This document shows, in pieces, positions 44,648-53,628 of a stretch of DNA of 64,000 nucleotides (positions within the stretch are counted from its first letter, which is position 1; every line of letters starts with the position of its first letter). This DNA comes from Flavobacteriales bacterium (GTDB taxonomy: Bacteria > Bacteroidota > Bacteroidia > Flavobacteriales_D > Sanyastnellaceae). Position numbers and translations under genes: made by a program. The notes below the pieces were generated by a model. It saw only the letters and a program-made list of their open reading frames with translations. It ran no database searches and was not told where the DNA came from. The stretch spans positions 3,363,501 through 3,427,500 of the forward strand of contig JAGYJM010000002.1 of the NCBI GenBank assembly GCA_018402085.1. Direction: 5' to 3'.

Positions 44648-44777
44648 TTTAAACGTTTAGTGCTGATTCGTAAAACGATATGCGGCACGGGTGAAGTATC
44701 CCTTTCGCCGTGTTGGTCTGCTTCCGAACTTAGCCACGTGGTGGCGGCGGGGGCGGGCCCGCCACCGGGCGGGGCGG
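44648..44777 (+). repeat. 130-bp GC-rich repeat, copy 2
   Basis: An exact copy of 44349-44478, 299 bp downstream in the same orientation. The 169 bp between the copies show no gene. Confidence 0.9.
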
Positions 44778-44886
44778 GGTTGCTTTTTTTAAATTCCGGA
44801 CCACTTTCTTCGGGCGTCACAATCACAAAAGCCCACAAAAAAAGCCAGGATACCTCCCGACTTTTTTGCAGATTTAAACAGGTTGA

Positions 44887-45873
44887 TCATCCATCGATGA
44901 TCTGGAATAATTCGTTCAGATTCGGAGAAATGATGATCTCTATCCGACGGTTCTTCGATTTGTCTTCCGGATCAACGGGGTGGTACTCACTCCTGCCGGA
45001 TGCTGCGAGAATTTCGGGTGAAATCTCACTGTTGCCCAACATAATCTTTACTACACTTGTCGCACGTAGCACGCTCAATTCCCAGTTATCACTCGGAATG
45101 GTGTTGCTGCGAATTCCGTCTGTATCGGTGTGCCCCTCCACAATAATCTCCATGTCTCCTTCGGCCTCTATCGCCTTTGCCAGGTCAATCAGGGCCTTCT
45201 CTCCTTGCTTATTGATGACTGTGCTGCCCGAAGGAAACAGTAACTGCGCTTCCAGGCTGACATAGACTTTGCCGTTCTTCTGCTCTATGCTGAAGCCCTT
45301 GTCTTTAAAACCGAGAAGTGCAGCTGAAATTTTATCCCGCAGCGCATTCGCGGCATCCTGCTGCTTCGCGAGAAGAGACTCCAGTTCGTCAACCCGTTGC
45401 GCACGATCTTCAAGTTCTGCACTGAGTTCATTCAGGCTCTCCTCTTTGGCATTGAGCGCACTTTCAAGTTGGTTGAGACGGTCTTCCTTTTCCTGAAGTT
45501 CTGTTCGCGTCACCTCCAGGTCGGTGAGCAATTTTCGATTTTCAGCGCTCATCTCATCGAGAATGGCCGTGTTCTTTGACATCAGGATGTCATTCAACTC
45601 ATTGATCTTATCGTATTGACTGCGCAAGTGACGTAAAGAATTGCCGAGAAGAGTCGTGTCACTCTCGAGCGCCTGAGTGCGCTTATTGATATCTTCGATT
45701 TCGGCTTGAAGCTCCTGCACTTGAGTCGTAAGCGATTCATTTGCCGATTTCAGAGCTTTGTTCTCTGTTTCACACTCTTTTTTGCGCGCATCCAGTTCTT
45801 CATATTGTCGAGCTGTCACGCATGAAGCCAGAGTGAAGGCACTGAACAATGACAAGATGATTAATGATCTCAT
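44887..45873 (-). CDS. OmpA-family lipoprotein with long coiled coil
   Basis: A 328-residue protein from ATG 45873 (the frame opens at 46023 but the added part is not protein-like): lipobox LASC (C18), a heptad-rich coiled coil (about 22-185), then an OmpA-like peptidoglycan-binding domain with VEGHTDTDG and the ...KSKNRRIEIIISP end. Known relatives tether the outer membrane to peptidoglycan; the coiled coil probably spans the periplasm. A palindrome element ends 26 bp upstream of the start (45899-45919). It is followed by the repeat-rich gene-free stretch. Confidence 0.9.
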   Translation of the reverse strand: MRSLIILSLFSAFTLASCVTARQYEELDARKKECETENKALKSANESLTTQVQELQAEIEDINKRTQALESDTTLLGNSLRHLRSQYDKINELNDILMSKNTAILDEMSAENRKLLTDLEVTRTELQEKEDRLNQLESALNAKEESLNELSAELEDRAQRVDELESLLAKQQDAANALRDKISAALLGFKDKGFSIEQKNGKVYVSLEAQLLFPSGSTVINKQGEKALIDLAKAIEAEGDMEIIVEGHTDTDGIRSNTIPSDNWELSVLRATSVVKIMLGNSEISPEILAASGRSEYHPVDPEDKSKNRRIEIIISPNLNELFQIIDG

Positions 45874-45898
45874 ACGAGTAGTATTATTTGACAAATTA

Positions 45899-45919
45899 CG
45901 GCCTGAAAAGGCCGGATGG
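45899..45919 (-). repeat. Palindromic element, stem CGGCCT (upstream of OmpA-like gene)
   Basis: Minus strand: flank CCATC, stem CGGCCT, loop TTTC, return AGGCCG. It lies in the 331-bp gap 45874-46204, in which I see no other feature except a weak hairpin near 46183. Confidence 0.85.
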
Positions 45920-46182
45920 CGAAGTGCCATGGCAAACCTTTTGCACACTGCAATGTGAACTCTATTAGGGAGCTTACAAGGTGATTCACATTTTTTGGAG
46001 ATACTCACACACCAAAAAGACAAGAAGACTTGTTGTTAGTAAGAGATTACGCCTGTTGAGAGCTGCTCCATTAAGAATCATTTCTTGAAGCACTGCACCT
46101 ATGTATCGGTTAATGCACATACTTTCATCCTTTGAAGATCGGTTTAACCGGCACTTTGGCTGGTTTTTTACCAACGGGTATA

Positions 46183-46197
46183 AGTCCGAGACGGACT
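46183..46197 (-). terminator. Possible terminator of the aldehyde dehydrogenase gene
   Basis: A 6-bp perfect stem AGTCCG/CGGACT with a 3-nt loop, 8 bp past the stop. No clear T-run follows, so it is weak. Confidence 0.3.
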
Positions 46198-46204
46198 CAG
46201 AGGC

Positions 46205-47656
46205 TCAAGATTTCAGCTGAATGCACACGTTTTGGGCCTCGGTGAAGAAGCGAAGGGCTTCAAACCCGCCTTCACGCCCAACTCCTGAACTCTTGACGCC
46301 TCCGAAGGGTGTTCGGAGGTCACGTACCAACCAGCAGTTGATCCACACAATGCCAGATTCAAGAGCTGCTGCCACACGGTGAGCACGCGACAGGTCGCGC
46401 GTCCAGACCGTAGCCGCCAGACCGTAGTCCACACTGTTGGCCATACTGAGTACTTCTTCTTCACTGTCAAAAGGCATTAAAGTAACCACGGGACCAAAGA
46501 TTTCTTCCTGGTTAGTTCGGCATGCATAGGAAAGCCCTTCTATTACTGTTGGATGCATGTAGTAGCCACCTTTGATTTCTTCATCTTCAGGGAGGTAGCG
46601 TTCACCGCCGCACAGCACGGTTCCGCCTTCTTCTTTCGCCAGTTCAACGTAGGAGAGCACCTTCTCCAGGTGCCCTTTAGATACCAACGCCCCGAAACGG
46701 GTGTCGGGGTTTTGCGGATGACCGATGCGCATGCGTTTGACCTTTTCGACGAAAGCATCTCGGAACTTCTCGTAGATCGGACGCTCAATGAAAATACGTG
46801 ATCCGCAAAGGCAGATTTGCCCCTGGTTTGCGAAAGAAGACCGTACGGTGGTGTTGAGCATGTCATCAAAGTCGCAGTCGGCAAAGATGATGTTCGGATT
46901 CTTTCCCCCTAATTCGAGGGATAGCTTCTTAAACTTAGGCGCTGCTGAAGCAGCAATAGCGGCACCTGTAGCGGTGCCCCCGGTGAAAGAAATGGCCTTA
47001 ATCCCCGGGTGGTCAACAATAGATTGACCGGTATTGGGACCGCTTCCGTGAACGATATTCAGCACTCCCGGCGGAAGTCCGGCCTCGGTGCAAAGTTCAC
47101 CAAGCAAATACGCCGTCATTGGGGTGACTTCACTCGGCTTGGCTACTACGGTATTTCCGGCGGCAATCGCAGGCGCAATCTTCCAGGTGAATAAGTATAA
47201 GGGCAAGTTCCATGGAGAAATGCAACCCACCACACCAATCGGTTTGCGGTTCGTGTAATTCACTGCCCGGTCTTCCATGATGTGCGCCTCGCTGTGAAAG
47301 TGCATAATCGCCGTTGAAAAAAACCGGATGTTGGATTCAGCTCGCGGAATATCAACAGCTTTCGCCAGGCTGATGGGCTTGCCATTGTCGATGCTTTCTG
47401 CCTCGGCCAGCCGGTCGAGGTTTTTACCAATCAGATCAGCCAGGCGAGCCAGAATTCGTGAGCGCTCAGTGTACGGCGTGGTTGACCATTTTGAAAAGGC
47501 TGATTCTGCCGCTTTGAAGGCGTGATCTACATCCTCCCGGGTGCTGTCGGGTATCTCACTGTAAACCTTCCCGGTGGCAGGGTTGTAATTGTCAATGAAG
47601 TGGCCGTTGACCGGGCCAACGTAAGTGCCGTTGATGTAGTTCTGGATGCGCGTCAC
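46205..47656 (-). CDS. Aldehyde dehydrogenase, 2-aminomuconate semialdehyde type
   Basis: A 483-residue NAD-dependent aldehyde dehydrogenase. Catalytic residues: N150 (SPWN), K173 (AKPSE), E248 (LELGGKNP) and C282 (GQICLCGSR). The C-terminal stretch GIVWINCWLVRDLRTPFGG matches the ALDH8A1/2-aminomuconate semialdehyde dehydrogenase branch, which acts in tryptophan (kynurenine) and aromatic-ring breakdown. No other pathway genes are adjacent, so the substrate is inferred from similarity only. The start is GTG at 47656. It is divergent from the tRNA-Gln gene. Confidence 0.85.
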   Translation of the reverse strand: MTRIQNYINGTYVGPVNGHFIDNYNPATGKVYSEIPDSTREDVDHAFKAAESAFSKWSTTPYTERSRILARLADLIGKNLDRLAEAESIDNGKPISLAKAVDIPRAESNIRFFSTAIMHFHSEAHIMEDRAVNYTNRKPIGVVGCISPWNLPLYLFTWKIAPAIAAGNTVVAKPSEVTPMTAYLLGELCTEAGLPPGVLNIVHGSGPNTGQSIVDHPGIKAISFTGGTATGAAIAASAAPKFKKLSLELGGKNPNIIFADCDFDDMLNTTVRSSFANQGQICLCGSRIFIERPIYEKFRDAFVEKVKRMRIGHPQNPDTRFGALVSKGHLEKVLSYVELAKEEGGTVLCGGERYLPEDEEIKGGYYMHPTVIEGLSYACRTNQEEIFGPVVTLMPFDSEEEVLSMANSVDYGLAATVWTRDLSRAHRVAAALESGIVWINCWLVRDLRTPFGGVKSSGVGREGGFEALRFFTEAQNVCIQLKS

Positions 47657-47745
47657 GTGTAGATCACTTTATGGCCAAAGGTAACCAAGCAGCAACAAAC
47701 GATGTAGCACAGGATTAACCCAAACAGGAAAAAATGCGAAATCCA

Positions 47746-47777
47746 TTGATGATAAATTTCAAATTTCCCTAAATTTG
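47746..47777 (+). promoter_or_regulatory. Promoter of tRNA-Gln
   Basis: A TTG (47746-47748) is separated by 21 bp from TAAATTTG (47770-47777), a perfect TAnnTTTG box. It ends 18 bp before the tRNA 5' end, as expected for a Bacteroidota sigma-A promoter. Confidence 0.65.
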
Positions 47778-47795
47778 CATCCCGCCAGAAAACAG

Positions 47796-47866
47796 TGCCC
47801 CATGGTGTAATGGCAACACATCTGGTTTTGGTCCAGGTATTCTAGGTTCGAGTCCTAGTGGGGCAA
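47796..47866 (+). tRNA. tRNA-Gln (anticodon TTG)
   Basis: A 71-nt cloverleaf: acceptor TGCCCCA/TGGGGCA, D stem GTGT/ACAC, anticodon stem TCTGG/CCAGG with loop TTTTGGT giving anticodon TTG, T stem CTAGG/CCTAG with loop TTCGAGT, and discriminator A. CCA is not encoded. Confidence 0.95.
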
Positions 47867-47870
47867 CAAA

Positions 47871-47910
47871 AAACCCTTCTAACTTTTTGAGTTAGAGGGG
47901 TTTGTCTTTT
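47871..47910 (+). terminator. Terminator of tRNA-Gln
   Basis: A 14-bp stem (AAACCCTTCTAACT with AGTTAGAGGGGTTT, one T-G pair), a 5-nt loop and a GTCTTTT tail. The following 318 bp to the next start (47911-48228) hold no supported gene; a 70-codon minus frame there has weak coding character. Confidence 0.85.
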
Positions 47911-48228
47911 ATGGGGGCAAAAAAGGTTTTGGTTCTTCGCCCCGCATGATACGAGCCCCCGTTGATCTTGTGCGGAAGGGCGAGAAAACAAGGTTCTATT
48001 CACGGAGGCACCGCTCTTCTTCGTGCACACCAACCTGACTGGCCTTCATTCTAAACGCTGTTGCCGTCACCTCGTCGACCGTAGCCTTCACTTCGTCTAA
48101 ATCCTCACTCCACGCCTGTTTCGTCGGCGTAAACGCACAAGGCAGAGACAAAAGTCTTACGGCACAGTAAGACAAATGACTACGAGGCATGCTGTCAAAC
48201 TCTGTCATTTTTGTTTTGGATTTTGAGA

Positions 48229-51200
48229 ATGAAGACAATGAACTACAGGACCCGTTTACTCACGGTCACATTAATCGTAACCAACTGGCTCACCACCGCC
48301 CTTTCTGCCCAAACTCCGGAAGGCGAGTTGACAGGCCCCGGTGAAAGCCTGATCAATGAACAGGCTTGCTTTGCGGTGACCATTGTTAACCAGGGGCCAA
48401 CGGGTTATCAACCTTACCTGAGACTTTGGATTCCGGCTGAAATGGATGCGTCATCGCTCGAGGTTGACCTGTTAGGCGAAGCCGTAACTGCCGTTAGCAC
48501 GGTGGGTGTTTTTTCAGGTGGAGAATTGAATGATCCCCTCCTGCCCGAAGATGACCCGAACGACGCAGTTAGTGGTCCTGCAGGCTACACCCTTGTGCGG
48601 GTCAGCCTGCCTGTAGGTTCTCTCATTGACGGAGGCCCCGGACTCGAGGTGAACCTTTGCCTTGAACTCTCAGGCGCGGGTGTCACCGTGGGCGAGCCTC
48701 TTGAACTTTTCACCCAGGTGGTATACCGCTTTGGCGACACACCCACAGGAGAGAATGGATCTGTTGCCGGGGCTCAGTGGTCAACAGTGGTGACGCCAGT
48801 ATTATACAATGTGTCGCACAACGTGAGTCAACCGTCTACCGTTCCCGGCAACTGCATCCCGGTTGAGGTGACTGCCACGGTCAACATCGCTGATCAGGAA
48901 GTGGTCAACGGGCTTTCAATCAGCGAATTACTGCCGCCAGGATTTGAATACATCGATGTTATGAGCATTACGCCCGGCTGCATTGTGCAGGCGGAGCCAC
49001 CGGTGAATGGTGACGGAGAACTTCTCGTTCTATGCAATAATGTGGCAGGTACCGAGGTGCCAGACGATATTGAAATCACCTACATCGCAGTGATTGACGA
49101 CATCGTTGCAGCAGATTCGTGTCTGCCTGAAGAGCTGGAGGCAACGGGCACAGTAACTTCTAACCAGGAGGGCACGGTCAATGATGTGATGCCGGTTTCC
49201 GTTCAGCACGTAAATGCGGCACCCATGGCGCCGACGATGGATCCCTTGCCGGGTGCCACTGTCGTACTCGGAACGGAGTTCACGGTTACCGGCTTTAACG
49301 AAGTTGATGAACTGCTCTTTACGGTTACCCTTCCTGACGGGCTTTCTTACGTCGGGAATGCAGAACTGGAAGGGGTTTCGGTTCCTGAAGTGTCACTGGT
49401 CAATAATGGAGACGGCACTACCACAATTGCTTTTGACCTTCATGCGGCGAACGGGAGCAATTTCGCATCCTGCGCTTCTGCGCAGTTTTTATTTGACGCA
49501 ATCATCAACGAAACGTATAGCGGAGGCGAAAGTGTATCTGCCGGAGACGCCCTCACCTGCGCCGGAACCTTGACCTACTCGCTTAACGGTGAGCCTGGAG
49601 ACTGCGACCTGAGCGTGAGTCCGGGCTACAGCATATTATCAGCCGGATTCGAAAAAAGCATTGTTTCGGCCCCTGCTGACCCATCAGGATTTGTGCCCGG
49701 AGAAACCATTACGTACCGACTAGAATTGCTGATTCCGAGCGGAGACGCGCGTGAAGTGATTTTCGATGACTTCTTTCCGATACCGATCCATGATGTGTCA
49801 GACATCAGCGTCACTTTTGGTGAAGACATCGTGTGGGCCCCTACTGACAATGCGGGCATTACGCCTCTTTCAATCGTTTCTGACCCGGCGTTGAATCGGT
49901 TGACCATCGATTGGGGAACCATCAGCACTCCAAGCGGTGGACCTCCGGTAATCATTGCCGCTGATATCAGCGTGGAAGTGACCGCAGAGCCGTTTGCAGA
50001 CGGACTGGTGCATAGCAATTTCGCATCATTCAGCAATGAAAACGCGGCGGGTGATGTACTTCAGACGACAGATCTGGTCACTTTTGATGTGGGAGCACCA
50101 GAACTGCAGATCTTTAAGGGCGTGGTCTCCACTGACCAGCCAGACGCCAGCCTTTCGCCCATCATGAGCCCCGTCAACGCCAATGTAAGCTTCATTGACG
50201 CCTGGGATTACATCAACTTCAGGGTAACACTTCAGAACATCGGTGCGGCTCCGGCCTACGATGTTATCGTCAATGATTTCCCGCCCTCTCCCGAGCTCGA
50301 TGACTGTGTGCTGCAAGGGGTCGTTGATGGTGAAGGCAATGCCGTCAATTATACCGGAAACCTTTTTACCGCCGGACTGGTCGTAGAACAGGTGCCACCG
50401 CAACAGCCCGGTCTTGCCGATCAGGTATATGTGAATTACCAGTGTCGCGTGCAGGGGAACATCGTCGCACGTGATGTGGTCGTGAATGAGGCGCTTGTTT
50501 CGTATGTGGCAATCCCCGGCGGTTCGGATCAGTTTCCCGGACTCTCTGAAACGGCATCCATCGCCTTTGCTCGTCCGGTTGTGGAGCTCAATGTGCTGAA
50601 CATCGAGCCGGGGTATGCAGAAGACGACGGGGTACACGTGGGGGAGTTGGTCACCTTTGAGATGGTGACGACCATGCCTGAAGGGTTCACCAATGATGCC
50701 TCGCTTGAGGTTACGCTGCCTGAAGGGCTTTCACTTGAAGAAGTGATCAGCCTTGAGCGTCCGATCGAGATTGTTTACGGAACCGGCTCGACCAACCAGG
50801 TCATGAATACCCTGACTATTGAAGACCTGGGTCCTGACCCGGCTGACCAGCGCCGTGGCTTTACCCTTACAATGGGCACTACACAAAACGCAGGAGGTGA
50901 CAACGACGACAAGGAGGCTGTGCGCCTCGTATTCAGGGCGGTTGTGCTGAATACGGAGATCAACCAGAATGGACATCAGCTGCCAGTAGAAGCGGCCTGC
51001 GTCTACAGAAGCCCGATCAATAACGCTTTCGTGCAAGAGTCTGACACCTACGAACTGGAGCTACGTGAAGCTGAACTCGAAGTGTCGGTTACCTTCCTCG
51101 AGTCAGAATTGCTGCCGGGTGACGAGACATTTGTGACCGTTGCCGTTGGTCATACGCAGCAGTCAACCGGTAATGCCTACAACGTGGAGTTGCTCAATGA

Positions 51201-53619
51201 TCTTCCGGTCGGACTGCAATTTGTGAGCGGGTCTTTCATCAATGAATGTGACGAACTCATGGGTTCCGGTCCGGCGCACAATTTCGGGTCGATTTCAGCA
51301 GAATGGGATAGCATTCCGCTCGGGGTGACCTGTGAGCTGGTATATATCGCTCGCGTTTCAGAGATTTTTCCGCCGTGTACCACCACCGAATTGTGCGCTG
51401 AAGTGGAGTTTGCCTCTGCCTTCGACCTCCATCTCGACACTCTCAACTACGGACCGGTTAACCCAATGGGGGTGCGCCGAACCGGCAACACCAATGACAT
51501 GGGGGGCGAACTGAATGATTATTTTCTCGGAGCGTGTGATCAACTTGAAGTCGTAACCAGCAACCTGTCTACGCCTACAATTGTCGGTTCACAAAGCTTT
51601 TGCGAAGGAGAAGACCTCACCATCAGCATCCCGCAATATGCCGGAACCATCGTTCAGTACCACTGGAGCGGTCCGGCTGTACCGCCGGGGTACAATAATC
51701 CTGAACTGATTATCCCGGATGCCGATCCGTCAGCAAGTGGAGAGTATTCGGTATTTGTGGAAATCGGTCAATGCGCTACGGATGAGTCGGCACCGTTCAA
51801 CGCACTCGTAAATGAGCGCCCGCAAGCCACCGTTGACGCCGTGAACCTTCCATGTGCATCCGGGCTTGAAGACCTAACGCTTACACCTGAGGTAGTAGGC
51901 GGCGAGGGTCCGTACTCCTTCGCCTGGAGCGGACCAAACTACTTTTCGGCAGACAGCCTTGCCGTCATCGAAGATGCTGACGAAAGCAACAGCGGTGTAT
52001 ACAACCTGACCGTTACGGATCAGAACGGCTGCGCTGCGGCTCCGGTCAATGCGCAGGTGAATATCTCCACGGCCCCACCGCTGCCGGAGATCGACTCCGG
52101 AGCAACCCTATGTGAAGGAGCAACCCTGAGCCTCGAGTGCAACAACTACACCGGAGCCATTGCCTACCACTGGCAGGGCCCGTCAGACGAAGTCACAACG
52201 GTCACCCCCGTGCTGACCATCAGCAGCGCTGACCCTTCAATGTCAGGAAGCTGGACCGTCTCTGTGGAGCTTGAGAACTGTGCAAGTGACCCGTCAACAG
52301 AGGTGCTTGTAACCGTAAATCCACAACCTGCAGCCCCGGTGTTTACGGCAAACGCCACAAGCCTTTGTGCCGGCGAGACCCTCACATTCACCACGACGGC
52401 TGATGCTGACGGCTACACCTGGTCCGGCCCGAACGGCTACAGCGCCAACACCCAGTCTCCTCCGGCCATTGAGTCAGTTACAGTACTCGGAGAAGGAACC
52501 TATAGTCTTGTAGTCACAGAGAACGGCTGCGCGTCAGAGGCATTCACCTTGCCACTTACGGTCAATCCACTCCCCGAAACGCCCGGCCTTGGAAGCAATA
52601 GTCCGTTGTGCGAAGGAGACGCCCTTCTTCTGAGTGCGTCGGCAATGGCTGATGTGTTTGAATGGTACCTGCCTGATGGCAGTACACAAAATACCGTGAG
52701 CTCAAGCCTCATGATTCAGAACGTCACGGCGGGTCAGCAGGGAAATTATCGCCTGCGCATATCAGACGGTACGTGTTGGAGCCTTCTGAGCAATGAAGAA
52801 GAGGTTGTTGTTGATGCCGTACCTGAAGAACAGGCATTTGCAGGAAACGACCCTGTGGCATGTGAGGGCCAAGATCTGATCTTGCAAGCAGCTAATGACC
52901 CATCGCTCAGCGGCTTCTGGTCAAGCACACACGAAGAGGTGCAGATCGCGAGCCCCAATGCCCCCGCAACAGGCGTTACGGGCCTCCAGCCAGGGCAAAC
53001 GTACAGCTTTACATGGTCACTCTTTACCGAAGGCTGTGGTGTGTACAGTACTGATGAGCTGAATGTCATTGCGCCTGAATCGCCCGAAGCGTTTGAAGAC
53101 TATGCGGAGATGCTTCAGAACGACATGATTGACCTGTTCGTCACAGAAAACGACGACTTCGGAAGCGTAGCCTACACCATCAGCATCATCGACCAGCCCG
53201 ATTTTGGACAGGCAGAAGTGAACGGTGACGCCATCATCGAGTACCGTCCGGAGACCGATTACAGCGGCGAAGACGAGCTCGTGTATGAATTGTGCGTTGA
53301 TGCTTGTCCGAACATGTGCGATACCGCGGTCGTTCGGCTTCAGGTCTTTCCGGTACTGCGAATTCCCGATGTAATGACACCCAACGGTGACGGCATGAAT
53401 GATTTCTTCGAGATCGAAGGCATTGATCGCTTCCCGCAGAACGAGCTTTATGTGTACAACCGTTGGGGGCGTGAGATCTACAGCGCGACAGACTATGCCA
53501 ATGAATGGGATGCCACCTTCAATGGGGTTGCCGTGCCGAATGGCACCTATTTCTATGTCCTCAATAACCGCCTCAACGGCCAGCAACTGGCGCAGGGCTA
53601 TGTGACCATCCATCAATAA
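48229..53619 (+). CDS. Giant type B-CTD T9SS surface protein with DUF11 and Ig-like domains
   Basis: About 1796 residues from ATG 48229 (MKTMNYRTRLL; the frame opens at a TTG at 48211). The signal peptide ends TALSAQ. Residues ~30-1100 are DUF11/conserved-repeat type domains used in surface stalks (INFRVTLQNIGAAPAYDVIV, YNVELLNDLPVGLQFVSG). Residues ~1110-1560 are six or so Ig/PKD-like units (YHWSGPAVPPGYNNPEL, YTWSGPNGYSANTQS) with paired cysteines, then a cadherin-like EDYAEMLQNDMIDLFVTENDD segment. The last ~90 residues are the type B CTD (PDVMTPNGDGMNDFFEI, VYNRWGREIY). It is followed at 9 bp by its SprF-like partner. It is probably a surface adhesin or fibre. Confidence 0.92.
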   Translation: MKTMNYRTRLLTVTLIVTNWLTTALSAQTPEGELTGPGESLINEQACFAVTIVNQGPTGYQPYLRLWIPAEMDASSLEVDLLGEAVTAVSTVGVFSGGELNDPLLPEDDPNDAVSGPAGYTLVRVSLPVGSLIDGGPGLEVNLCLELSGAGVTVGEPLELFTQVVYRFGDTPTGENGSVAGAQWSTVVTPVLYNVSHNVSQPSTVPGNCIPVEVTATVNIADQEVVNGLSISELLPPGFEYIDVMSITPGCIVQAEPPVNGDGELLVLCNNVAGTEVPDDIEITYIAVIDDIVAADSCLPEELEATGTVTSNQEGTVNDVMPVSVQHVNAAPMAPTMDPLPGATVVLGTEFTVTGFNEVDELLFTVTLPDGLSYVGNAELEGVSVPEVSLVNNGDGTTTIAFDLHAANGSNFASCASAQFLFDAIINETYSGGESVSAGDALTCAGTLTYSLNGEPGDCDLSVSPGYSILSAGFEKSIVSAPADPSGFVPGETITYRLELLIPSGDAREVIFDDFFPIPIHDVSDISVTFGEDIVWAPTDNAGITPLSIVSDPALNRLTIDWGTISTPSGGPPVIIAADISVEVTAEPFADGLVHSNFASFSNENAAGDVLQTTDLVTFDVGAPELQIFKGVVSTDQPDASLSPIMSPVNANVSFIDAWDYINFRVTLQNIGAAPAYDVIVNDFPPSPELDDCVLQGVVDGEGNAVNYTGNLFTAGLVVEQVPPQQPGLADQVYVNYQCRVQGNIVARDVVVNEALVSYVAIPGGSDQFPGLSETASIAFARPVVELNVLNIEPGYAEDDGVHVGELVTFEMVTTMPEGFTNDASLEVTLPEGLSLEEVISLERPIEIVYGTGSTNQVMNTLTIEDLGPDPADQRRGFTLTMGTTQNAGGDNDDKEAVRLVFRAVVLNTEINQNGHQLPVEAACVYRSPINNAFVQESDTYELELREAELEVSVTFLESELLPGDETFVTVAVGHTQQSTGNAYNVELLNDLPVGLQFVSGSFINECDELMGSGPAHNFGSISAEWDSIPLGVTCELVYIARVSEIFPPCTTTELCAEVEFASAFDLHLDTLNYGPVNPMGVRRTGNTNDMGGELNDYFLGACDQLEVVTSNLSTPTIVGSQSFCEGEDLTISIPQYAGTIVQYHWSGPAVPPGYNNPELIIPDADPSASGEYSVFVEIGQCATDESAPFNALVNERPQATVDAVNLPCASGLEDLTLTPEVVGGEGPYSFAWSGPNYFSADSLAVIEDADESNSGVYNLTVTDQNGCAAAPVNAQVNISTAPPLPEIDSGATLCEGATLSLECNNYTGAIAYHWQGPSDEVTTVTPVLTISSADPSMSGSWTVSVELENCASDPSTEVLVTVNPQPAAPVFTANATSLCAGETLTFTTTADADGYTWSGPNGYSANTQSPPAIESVTVLGEGTYSLVVTENGCASEAFTLPLTVNPLPETPGLGSNSPLCEGDALLLSASAMADVFEWYLPDGSTQNTVSSSLMIQNVTAGQQGNYRLRISDGTCWSLLSNEEEVVVDAVPEEQAFAGNDPVACEGQDLILQAANDPSLSGFWSSTHEEVQIASPNAPATGVTGLQPGQTYSFTWSLFTEGCGVYSTDELNVIAPESPEAFEDYAEMLQNDMIDLFVTENDDFGSVAYTISIIDQPDFGQAEVNGDAIIEYRPETDYSGEDELVYELCVDACPNMCDTAVVRLQVFPVLRIPDVMTPNGDGMNDFFEIEGIDRFPQNELYVYNRWGREIYSATDYANEWDATFNGVAVPNGTYFYVLNNRLNGQQLAQGYVTIHQ
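49465..49485 (+). repeat. Palindromic element, stem CTGCGC (in giant surface protein gene)
   Basis: Flank GCATC, stem CTGCGC, loop TTCT, return GCGCAG. It encodes ASCASAQ. Confidence 0.83.
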
Positions 53620-53628
53620 GCTTACAAC

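Noticed and set aside
44219-45265. Frames of 64-201 codons on both strands across the 130-bp repeats and the OmpA-like gene end
   Set aside because: They share the same repeat-derived peptide and run antisense into the OmpA-like gene.
47996-48238. 80-codon minus-strand frame between tRNA-Gln and the DUF11 protein
   Set aside because: Low coding character, no known domain, and its start overlaps the start of the large plus-strand gene.
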